A DNA stretch of 6,396 nt from an uncultured Varibaculum sp. (lineage in GTDB: Bacteria > Actinomycetota > Actinomycetes > Actinomycetales > Actinomycetaceae), in NCBI GenBank assembly GCA_947253735.1, contig CAMYAU010000084.1:1-6396 (forward strand). Direction: 5' to 3'. How positions within the stretch are numbered: position 1 is the first letter of the stretch; each line of letters begins with the position of its first letter. Positions 1 through 6,396 of this stretch are shown one piece after another. The translations under genes were made by a program, and so were the position numbers. The notes under the pieces are model-generated. The model was not told the DNA's origin. It saw only the letters and a list, made by a program, of their open reading frames with translations, and searched no databases.

Positions 1-1
1 T

Positions 2-1804
2 ATTGGTACCCCCCGTTTCCCCCTTACAAAGGTAAAAATGGTCGAAGGGGCAGAGATATTTATCCTTTGTCACCAGGTATTAACCTCGGCGTTATCCACT
101 TTGCAGGAACCACCACTGGTGGTTTTAGAGAAAATTTGGGCGCTGCTAAATCTAGAAGAAACTTGGTATCAACGGGCGTTAGCGGGCGAAGATTTTGCTG
201 ATCGATCCCTAGATGCGGTGATCGCTCTGGTGCGTCACGCCGAGATTTGGTCACAGCGCCATTTAAATGCCGATATGGGGGACTACTGTGAAGTGCTTTT
301 GCGGCAAACCCAAGCCGAGGACGTGCTGACTGGAACCCATGGGATAGGCTCGGCGGTAGCTTTAGAAACCGTCTTTTCTGCGGCGGGACGTACCTGGGAT
401 ACCTGCGTCTTAATTGGTATGCAGGAGGGGCAATGGCCGGCAATATCCGAGCGGGGATCAATGCTGCGGTCTGGGGAAATCTCGGATCTTCTCCACGCGA
501 ATGCGTTACTTAGCCCCACTGGAAAATTACAGCTAGTCCCGGGAGAATCGCGCCGGCGTGCCCTCGAGACAGAACGCTCCCTAGCCCGGTGCGCCCTCAG
601 CCGCGCCCGCACTAAAATGCTGGTAACGGTGCGCTCCGACTCTGAGGATGCGCCCTCGATATTTTTCGAAACCCTGCGTAAACGCCTAGATAAAGGCAAG
701 TTTATTGCCGCACAATACCTGGGTAGCGAATGGGAACAGGAAAGCGGAACTCCCGGTGAAATCCCTGCGGAAAATTCTGGTCAACAGCAGTTATTTCCTT
801 CTTTGCGTTCCCTAGTGGGGCATTTGCGGTGGGTATTAGCCGGCAAGCCAGATGCGGAAACCCGTCAAAAAGCACTGGAGACTTTAGCATATCTCGCATC
901 CCAAGGAGCCCGCTTCGCCAACCCTGATACTTGGCGTCAGATAGGAATAGATAAGAACTGGTGGACGAATCCGGCAGGCTTGAAAGTAGCCGGTAGCCGA
1001 GCAGCTATATCTCCTTCTGCGTTAGAACAACTGAATCAATGCGAGTTGCGTTGGCTGCTTTCGCGGCGGGGAGGACAAATAATTCAGCCTACCGGTAACG
1101 CCGCCTGGGGTACTTTAGTACACCTGATTGCAGAAGAAATGACGGATAGCACTTTAGAGGAACGCCTGGAGTACTTCTACTCCCACTGGCCGCAAGAAAC
1201 GAAATCCTTCTTTTCTCGCCAAGAAGGGAAGAAACGAGAAGAAATGGTGCGGCGCCTCAGCCGTTATTTAGATGAACACAAAATGCCCGCGGTCACCGAA
1301 CTCAGTTCTTATGCATTTATCGCAGACACGGCGGTGCTAGCTGCTCGGATAGATCGTCTAGAAGCAGGCGAGGACGGAATTAGGATAGTTGATTACAAGA
1401 CCGGTAAGACTCCTCCTAGCGAAAAGGAAATCGCTGACCACTTGCAACTTGCCTGCTACCAATTAGTTATAGAAGCGGCGCTACAGGGGGGAAATCAGCG
1501 CTCCCGGGAGCTAATGGCACCGGTGCTAGCAGCAACAGCTGAGCAGATTCAAAGCGCTAGCTTGATTTACCTGTCTAAACATATGAGAAAAACTCGCGGG
1601 GTAACTGATTATGAAGAAATACCAAAAGAAATGGTGCAAAAACCCTTAAATAACGAGCAGAAAGCACTGTTGATAGACAATATTATGCACGCGGCACAGG
1701 TGGTTTCCGGATCGGTATTTCGGGCAGTTGAAAATCCGCAATGTGACCAATGTTCTCTGAAATCTTGTTGTCCCCTAAAGAACGAAGGAGAACAGGTGCT
1801 ATGA
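2..1804 (+). CDS. adnA: AdnA, C-terminal part (5'-truncated by window edge): helicase-nuclease subunit with Fe-S RecB-type nuclease
   Basis: This is one subunit of the AdnAB heterodimer, which unwinds and resects DNA double-strand breaks in Actinobacteria. The frame is open to the window edge, so the ATG at 38 is internal and the ATPase motifs I-IV are upstream. Seen directly: a degenerate motif V (FSAAGRTWD, from 374) runs into GMQEGQWP, the form I associate with AdnA rather than UvrD. A motif VI-like segment, CALSRARTKMLVT, ends near 625. The nuclease starts at ISPSALEQLNQC (about 1007) and has the motif His (1121, GTLVHLIAEE), Asp of RIDR (1352), Asp and Lys of DYKTGK (1391, 1397) and Gln of LQLACYQL (1445). 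Four cysteines, at 1040 and then 1742, 1751 and 1769 (CX2CX5C), match the iron-sulfur staple of AddB-type nucleases. Codons for the stop and the adnB start overlap (ATGA), so the two subunits are probably translationally coupled. Family assignment is strong; the missing N-terminus cannot be judged. Confidence 0.93.
   Translation: MGTPRFPLTKVKMVEGAEIFILCHQVLTSALSTLQEPPLVVLEKIWALLNLEETWYQRALAGEDFADRSLDAVIALVRHAEIWSQRHLNADMGDYCEVLLRQTQAEDVLTGTHGIGSAVALETVFSAAGRTWDTCVLIGMQEGQWPAISERGSMLRSGEISDLLHANALLSPTGKLQLVPGESRRRALETERSLARCALSRARTKMLVTVRSDSEDAPSIFFETLRKRLDKGKFIAAQYLGSEWEQESGTPGEIPAENSGQQQLFPSLRSLVGHLRWVLAGKPDAETRQKALETLAYLASQGARFANPDTWRQIGIDKNWWTNPAGLKVAGSRAAISPSALEQLNQCELRWLLSRRGGQIIQPTGNAAWGTLVHLIAEEMTDSTLEERLEYFYSHWPQETKSFFSRQEGKKREEMVRRLSRYLDEHKMPAVTELSSYAFIADTAVLAARIDRLEAGEDGIRIVDYKTGKTPPSEKEIADHLQLACYQLVIEAALQGGNQRSRELMAPVLAATAEQIQSASLIYLSKHMRKTRGVTDYEEIPKEMVQKPLNNEQKALLIDNIMHAAQVVSGSVFRAVENPQCDQCSLKSCCPLKNEGEQVL
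1785..1790 (+). promoter_or_regulatory. Ribosome binding site of adnB
   Basis: AAGGAG lies 10 bases before the ATG at 1801, inside the last codons of adnA. It decides the adnB start in favour of 1801 over the in-frame ATG at 1750, which would overlap adnA by 55 bases and shows no comparable site. Confidence 0.75.
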
Positions 1805-4800
1805 GTAACCCCCAGAAAATTAGCTATTCTCCCGCGCAGATTGCGGAAGCGATTGGACAATATCGTCCTAATGCGGATCAGGAAAAAGTTATTACTGCCC
1901 CCATTGATCAACCGATGATGGCGATCGCAGGGGCAGGAGCCGGGAAAACCGCTACTATGGCATTTCGCGTGGTTTATTTGGTGGCAAACGGATTGGTTGC
2001 TCCGGATCGGGTACTGGGGTTGACTTTTTCAAATAAGGCCGATGTCGAACTAGGGAGTCGGCTTCATAACTATCTGCAGTTACTGGCCGGGAATCCCGAT
2101 TTTCCCGAGGTGGCGGAATATCTTACCGATACGGAAACCGGCGGGGTAACTCTGCCAGTAACTGCCACCTACAATGCTTTCGCCAACCAGATTGTGCGTC
2201 AATACGGTTCTCGACTGGGGATTTCCCCAGCCTGCACGCTATTGGATGAGGCTCGTCGCTGGCAGATCATGTATGAGATTGTCAGCGAATGGCCAGGGGA
2301 ACTGACTACCGATAAAAGTATCGCTACTACAGTGTCCAACGCTTTATCTATCGGCTCCCAGTTACGGGACCAGCTTTTAGATTCAAAACAGGTGCGAGTA
2401 GGTTTAGTGCAAATGCGGGACCTTTACAGCTCGGGAAGACAGGTAGGAAATTCCAAGAAGCCCAATGCCAGTATGCAAGAATTCTTGGAGTCTTTAACTC
2501 ATCGGGCAGAGCTGCTGGATATTTTTGCCAGCTATGAAGAATATAAGAAAGAAAATGGCTACCTCGAATATGCTGATCAAATCTATTATGCGGCCATGCT
2601 GGTAGCACGTTTTCCCGATATTAGAAAAACTTTGCGGCAACGCTATGACGTGATTTTACTGGACGAGTTTCAAGATACTTCGGTAGCACAATTAAAGCTA
2701 TTTGCTACTATTTTTGCCGGTAAAGGAGCCATGGCAGTTGGCGACCCCAATCAGGCTATTTACGATTGGCGGGGAGCTTCGGAACTGTCAATGCGAAATT
2801 TTTTAACCGAATTTGGCGTGCCAGCTCAAGAAATAAACAATCATATTCAAGATATGCCGATTACCTACCGTAACCGGGAAGCAATATTGCAGGTAGCAAA
2901 CCAGGTGGTGCTGCCGTTAGCAAAGCTGGCGGCAGGAGAAAGCGCTCAGCAAGTTGAAGATCAAATCCGGGCGCTGATTCAAGCCCCTAGCCCAGAATAT
3001 AAGTTTGATTCCGTGCCTATGCCGGAGGAGTTCGCGGCCCCGTCCTCCGGTATCAAAGCTAAAGAGCTGGTTACCTGTCCGCAAAAACAAGACGACCCAG
3101 GTAATGTCCACTTTTACTTCGCAAAAGACTGTGAAGAAGAAGCGGAATTAGTGGCGGATTTTTTTGCCGAACGCTGGGGAAAACGAGACGAAATAGCTCT
3201 CAAAAATAAACAGCTGCCACCGTCAGAACAAGAAAGCCTACCCACAGGGGCAATCCTGCTGCGTAAACATTCCCAAGGACCCCTAATCGCCCAGGCCCTG
3301 CGTCAGCGAGATCTTCCGGTAGAAATCACCGGGGTAGCGGGGCTGATATATGATCCGGCAGTTGCCGATGTGATCGCCGCGCTGCAGGTATCCGCAGATG
3401 CCGGTCGGGGCGATTCCCTTATGCGTCTAATTAGTGGTTGCGGTGTAAGCCCGGCCGATATTGATCTACTGTGGCGCTGGGCCAAACATTTAGCGAACCC
3501 CGAGGGGATCCCTGATATTGAGCCCCAAGCATTCTTGATGGATGCGTTAGATAACCTACCAGAGCCGGGTTGGACTCCCCCCGGAGCAGGCAGCGGGTTT
3601 AGCGAGGAAGCATATCGGCGCCTAGGTATCTTGCGATCCCAACTAGCTTCGGTACGTCGGCATCTCCATGACCCCTTGGGATTATTGGTGCAACGCACTA
3701 TTTTCGCCTTGCGCCTGGATCTAGATGTTAAAGTTCGTTCAGATGGGGGAGTTTCACAGCGTTGCCTCGAAAGCTTTGTGAAGGTCGCCCGCGAATACGA
3801 ATCCACCGGGGTAAGCGTAAATCTTCCTAGCTTTTTAGATTGGCTCCGTTTAGCTGATGAGCAGGGAACCGGCCTAGATATGCCGTTACAAGAGCCCAAC
3901 CCGAATGCTATTCAGATCATGACCATCCATGCCTCAAAAGGTCTGGAATGGACCTGGGTAGCGATTCCGGGGCTCGATGAGAACCGCACCTATCAGGGGA
4001 ATCTTCCCAAATCTCCTTTTAAGGTAGGTAACGGCAGATGCAGCGAATCATCCTGGATCAAGGACATTGCGATGATTCCCTATGATTTGCGTCCAGACAA
4101 ACAAGTACTTCCTACTATCGAACGGGGCCTGGAAAACGGGCAGTATGATTTCGAAAGTCAGTCATATGCAACTAATGCCAGAGTGCTGGACAGTTATAAA
4201 TGTGCTTTAGGTTTCACCTCGCAGCTAGCGGACCGGCGTCTGGCATATGTCGCCTTCACCCGTGGTGAGTCAGAATTACTAATAGGAGGGAGTGCGCATA
4301 CGGCCGGGACTGTAACGGAGCGAGTGCCCTCCCAATTCTTGGCGGAAATAGATAGCACCGGAAAAATGCGGGAACTTCGGAATCGAGAGCCGGCAGCAGA
4401 CGAGGAATGGGACCCGGCTCCCCGCGAAATCTTGTGGCCTACGCCCCCGTCGGGGCAACTATCACGACTATCAAGTTCCGCAGCCGAGCTTAGTGGGTTA
4501 ATCTCCAAGATTGACGTTAATCCCTTCTTGAATCGGCTGCTAGCTGCTAACAGTGAAGAGGAAGCTTTAGACCTGGCTAGAAATCACTCTGCTTGGATGC
4601 AGCAGGCGGTGCAGTTAACCCGCGATCAACAAGCGGAACTGCAAGCTCGTTTTGAAGTGGAGCTACCTATTTCCAGTGGAGTTACCCGAGCTCGAAGACT
4701 GCAGGAAGATCCCGCAGATTTCGCTTTGAAGCAGCGGCGCCCGGTGCCAGAGTTTGCTACCGGCGGCGCCGCTTTAGGAACTTTGTTTCACGAATGGGTG

Positions 4801-5286
4801 GATCAAGAACTACGGGGAGCTATTTATTCTTTGCCCCGAGATTTAGATTCTGGGCTGCTCAAGGCACTGCAGAAACTGCAACAGAAATGGAAAAAAGGGA
4901 AAGTCAATCCTGGGCGCGGCTGGGAATATCTGGAATCAGAGATCGAATTTGCGGCGCCACTGGCCACCAAATTGATAGCCCGCATCGATGCGATCATGCG
5001 CAATCCGGTTAGCGGTAAGGAAACGATAATTGACTGGAAAACCGATTCCTTAACTTTTGATAGTACTGGCAATATTTCCGGCGAAAGTGAGGAAGCGGTG
5101 GCTAACTATATGCGTCAGATCAACACCTATCGCCTGGTATATGCCTATTCTCGCGGATTACGCTTAGAAGATATCGAGGCAGCGCTATATTTCGTACGTT
5201 ACGATCTGCTGTGTCCTTTGGAGGAGTGGCATGAGCGCCTGCAGCTTCCCCAAAAACTAGAAGAGTTATTTCCAGACCTGGTTTAA
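1801..5286 (+). CDS. adnB: AdnB, ATP-dependent helicase-nuclease subunit (UvrD-like motor plus RecB-type nuclease), complete
   Basis: This is the second AdnAB subunit, a superfamily 1A motor fused to a nuclease, 1161 residues, close to the roughly 1,100 residues usual for AdnB. Motor motifs in order: Q motif (ADQ, Gln27), Walker A AGAGAGKT (43-50, Lys49), Ia TFSNKA (75-80), TYNAFA (123-128), Walker B LLDEFQDTS (286-294, Asp288/Glu289), III VGDPNQAIYDWRGA (313-326), IV TYRNRE (355-360), V MTIHASKGLEW (707-717) and VI YVAFTRGESELLI (816-828, Arg821). All look intact, so this motor should be active. Residues from about 940 form the nuclease: His997 in GTLFHEW, Asp1063 in ARID, Asp1078 and Lys1080 in IDWKT, Gln1106 in the QINTY motif. 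There is no CX2CX5C cluster here, unlike in AdnA. The start is set by AAGGAG at 1785 and the ATGA overlap with adnA. In mycobacteria AdnB is reported as the leading motor; that role is inferred here. The gene ends 2 bases from the convergent kinase-like gene. Confidence 0.95.
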   Translation: MSNPQKISYSPAQIAEAIGQYRPNADQEKVITAPIDQPMMAIAGAGAGKTATMAFRVVYLVANGLVAPDRVLGLTFSNKADVELGSRLHNYLQLLAGNPDFPEVAEYLTDTETGGVTLPVTATYNAFANQIVRQYGSRLGISPACTLLDEARRWQIMYEIVSEWPGELTTDKSIATTVSNALSIGSQLRDQLLDSKQVRVGLVQMRDLYSSGRQVGNSKKPNASMQEFLESLTHRAELLDIFASYEEYKKENGYLEYADQIYYAAMLVARFPDIRKTLRQRYDVILLDEFQDTSVAQLKLFATIFAGKGAMAVGDPNQAIYDWRGASELSMRNFLTEFGVPAQEINNHIQDMPITYRNREAILQVANQVVLPLAKLAAGESAQQVEDQIRALIQAPSPEYKFDSVPMPEEFAAPSSGIKAKELVTCPQKQDDPGNVHFYFAKDCEEEAELVADFFAERWGKRDEIALKNKQLPPSEQESLPTGAILLRKHSQGPLIAQALRQRDLPVEITGVAGLIYDPAVADVIAALQVSADAGRGDSLMRLISGCGVSPADIDLLWRWAKHLANPEGIPDIEPQAFLMDALDNLPEPGWTPPGAGSGFSEEAYRRLGILRSQLASVRRHLHDPLGLLVQRTIFALRLDLDVKVRSDGGVSQRCLESFVKVAREYESTGVSVNLPSFLDWLRLADEQGTGLDMPLQEPNPNAIQIMTIHASKGLEWTWVAIPGLDENRTYQGNLPKSPFKVGNGRCSESSWIKDIAMIPYDLRPDKQVLPTIERGLENGQYDFESQSYATNARVLDSYKCALGFTSQLADRRLAYVAFTRGESELLIGGSAHTAGTVTERVPSQFLAEIDSTGKMRELRNREPAADEEWDPAPREILWPTPPSGQLSRLSSSAAELSGLISKIDVNPFLNRLLAANSEEEALDLARNHSAWMQQAVQLTRDQQAELQARFEVELPISSGVTRARRLQEDPADFALKQRRPVPEFATGGAALGTLFHEWVDQELRGAIYSLPRDLDSGLLKALQKLQQKWKKGKVNPGRGWEYLESEIEFAAPLATKLIARIDAIMRNPVSGKETIIDWKTDSLTFDSTGNISGESEEAVANYMRQINTYRLVYAYSRGLRLEDIEAALYFVRYDLLCPLEEWHERLQLPQKLEELFPDLV

Positions 5287-5307
5287 AACTACGAGGACGC
5301 GTCCTCG
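5285..5307 (-). terminator. Terminator-like palindrome overlapping the stop of the kinase-like gene
   Basis: CGAGGACGCGTCCTCG (5292-5307) is a perfect 16-base palindrome, able to fold as a 6-bp GC-rich stem with a CGCG loop. On the minus strand it is followed directly by TAGTTTT, where TAG is the stop codon of the kinase-like gene, giving a short U tract. The stem is therefore built from the last codons of that gene. On the plus strand there is no T run after the stem, so it should mainly stop minus-strand transcription. The U tract is only four bases long, so termination may be weak. Confidence 0.5.
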
Positions 5308-6380
5308 CCAGAATCTTCGGTCTTATCTGCCGCTGGTACCGGCCCGCTCTCCTCCTCCGGAAAGGAATCCGTAGCTTCAGGCATAGAATCACTGACGGGG
5401 GAGGGAGAGATAGTTGTAGGCTCGGTTTCCTCCTGCGCTTTATTTTCGCGGAGGGCGGGCAAAAGCCCAGTGCTATCTAAAGTATCTGCCAGCTGCGTGA
5501 TCAACTCGCGGGCGTCAGCGATAATGTCTTCACTATTTTGGTGTACTCCGTGCATTAGCCATTCCAACAGGACTAGCTCGGAGTTAAGTTCAATCCGGGA
5601 GCTCAGTTTAGGGTCATCCTCTAGACGGGCTTTGCGGTATTGGGCAAGTACATCGCGGGCAAACTCGTCAGAGGAGGAAGAAACTACCCAGGCTAAGTCG
5701 CGGGCAGGGTCTCCGAATCTGGCTTGACCGAACCCGGTGATTCCGGAAATAGTTTCTCCCTCTTTATAGAGGCAGGACTCTTGTAGATCTGCGTGGATAA
5801 AGGCGCTAGCAAAACGCCATAGGGAAATATCTTCTAAACGTTCTTCCCAGCGTTGCCAGAGCCGAGGAGGAATCGCTTGGGTTGGGGCAGCTTCATCTAG
5901 CAGGCTCAACCAGCGGCGGCGAATCTGGTCTGCACTAAAGGTAGGACGATCAGCTGCTTGCAGAATCCGGGCGGGCAGATCGTGTAATGCCGCCAGAGCG
6001 CTTCCTAGAGATTTTGCCAGTTTTTCTGAAATGGTCAAATCTTCTGGGCGCGCGGGTTCTCCCCGAAAGGCGGGATGGACCAGGGCGTGTTTTCCTCCCA
6101 CTATCCGTACTGAGTGAGCCGGCCAGGGCAGAGAAAAGGGGAGACGTGCCCCATCGTGGGAGATCGCCTCCATAATTTGAGTTTGGGTTTTTAGCTGGAT
6201 CTCGCCGTGCTCAGTCATGGGAGAAGAGACTAGCCACTTGCGGTCAGCAGCATCTTTTACAGCGCATATGCGTAGGTCATCGGTCTCAAATTGCGGCGGA
6301 CAGAGTGAAACAAAGTCAGTCTCGGGCAGTGCTGCGGCTGCCATTGCCGCTAGGGGGAGGAAATCGTCCATGTCATTCAC
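5289..6380 (-). CDS. Phosphotransferase-like protein (APH/choline-kinase fold) with altered metal-binding residues and acidic tail
   Basis: The product is 363 residues and resembles the aminoglycoside/macrolide phosphotransferase superfamily; its substrate is unknown. Seen: LGSALAALHDLP (125-136), typical of the helix before the catalytic loop; FIHADLQESCLY (194-205), the HGDLxxxN-type catalytic loop with Asp198; and ISGITGFGQARFGDPARDLAW (211-231), matching the usual GVIDWGDARxGDPAxDLAW block. Two positions deviate: the loop Asn is Cys203, and the metal-binding Asp of the IDWG/IDFG motif is Gly216. No clear phosphate-binding Lys or helix-C Glu is obvious near 45-73. Residues from about 311 to the end are rich in Glu, Asp, Ser and Pro and are probably disordered. 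No signal peptide or membrane segment is seen. The start is GTG at 6380 or ATG at 6371 (3 codons later); neither has a clear Shine-Dalgarno site, and an in-frame TAA at 6390-6392 excludes a longer form. It is convergent with adnB. The fold call is fairly firm; antibiotic resistance is not supported, and a pseudokinase or divergent kinase is possible. Confidence 0.8.
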   Translation of the reverse strand: MNDMDDFLPLAAMAAAALPETDFVSLCPPQFETDDLRICAVKDAADRKWLVSSPMTEHGEIQLKTQTQIMEAISHDGARLPFSLPWPAHSVRIVGGKHALVHPAFRGEPARPEDLTISEKLAKSLGSALAALHDLPARILQAADRPTFSADQIRRRWLSLLDEAAPTQAIPPRLWQRWEERLEDISLWRFASAFIHADLQESCLYKEGETISGITGFGQARFGDPARDLAWVVSSSSDEFARDVLAQYRKARLEDDPKLSSRIELNSELVLLEWLMHGVHQNSEDIIADARELITQLADTLDSTGLLPALRENKAQEETEPTTISPSPVSDSMPEATDSFPEEESGPVPAADKTEDSGEDASS

Positions 6381-6386
6381 GGTTTC

Positions 6387-6392
6387 AGGTTA
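6387..6392 (-). promoter_or_regulatory. Possible -10 element of a leaderless promoter for the kinase-like gene
   Basis: On the minus strand TAACCT fits the actinobacterial TANNNT -10 pattern and lies 6 bases before the GTG at 6380, the spacing seen when transcription starts at the first base of a leaderless start codon. No Shine-Dalgarno site is present in the 16 bases available. The window ends at once beyond it, so no further promoter context can be read; the match is short and could be chance. Confidence 0.3.
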
Positions 6393-6396
6393 TCAA

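Noticed and set aside
38..40. ATG at 38 as the true start of the first gene
   Set aside because: The frame is open to base 2, no Shine-Dalgarno site precedes it, and the product would be a motor fragment starting in the middle of the helicase fold.
60..699. Two overlapping antisense open frames opposite adnA (60-461 and 283-699)
   Set aside because: They overlap each other, have Arg/Pro/Ser-rich composition and no motifs, and sit opposite a clear coding frame.
1330..1532. Repeated GGTGCTAGC near 1331 and 1521
   Set aside because: Two copies of a short string encoding Val-Leu-Ala in adnA; explained by shared codons and with no flanking similarity.
1750..1800. In-frame upstream ATG extending AdnB by 17 residues
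   Set aside because: It lies within the cysteine-cluster codons of adnA, while AAGGAG at 1785 and the ATGA overlap point to 1801.
3303..3899. 198-codon open frame antisense to adnB
   Set aside because: Its product is an Arg/Ser-rich sequence without recognisable motifs, and it lies entirely opposite well-conserved AdnB coding sequence.
4794..5012. 72-codon plus-strand open frame inside adnB
   Set aside because: It is an out-of-frame reading of the AdnB nuclease region, which has clear catalytic motifs in the main frame.
5289..6380. Antibiotic-resistance phosphotransferase
   Set aside because: Only the general fold is supported; the metal-site residues are changed and there is no mobile-element context.

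Overview
The window most likely comes from an actinobacterium of moderate GC content, possibly a member of the Actinomycetaceae. The evidence is its main content: two adjacent genes for the AdnAB helicase-nuclease, the double-strand-break resection machine typical of Actinobacteria. The genus-level guess is inference and weak.

Bases 2-1804 (+) hold the C-terminal 600 residues of AdnA. The N-terminal motor with Walker A and B lies upstream of the window. What remains is the tail of the second RecA-like motor domain, with the degenerate motif V typical of AdnA, and a complete RecB-type nuclease with a predicted iron-sulfur 'staple' of four cysteines. Bases 1801-5286 (+) hold the complete adnB (1161 residues), which overlaps adnA by 4 bases (ATGA). 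It carries all UvrD-type helicase motifs and a second RecB-type nuclease that lacks the cysteine staple. The two products should form a heterodimer with two motors and two nucleases that unwinds and resects DNA ends for recombination.

Bases 5289-6380 (-) hold a complete, convergently transcribed gene for an aminoglycoside/macrolide-phosphotransferase-like protein of 363 residues. Its kinase-like core keeps the catalytic Asp of the HxDL motif, but the residues expected to bind metal (Asn and Asp) appear to be Cys and Gly. It ends in an acidic Glu/Ser/Pro-rich tail. Only 2 bases separate its stop codon from that of adnB. A perfect 16-base palindrome inside the last codons of the kinase-like gene, followed by TAGTTTT on the minus strand, looks like a compact terminator.

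There is no RNA gene, mobile element, CRISPR array or intergenic stretch over 300 bases. Coding density is nearly complete. I do not see a convincingly new multi-gene system. The most unusual items are the degenerate kinase-like protein and the terminator-like palindrome overlapping its stop.
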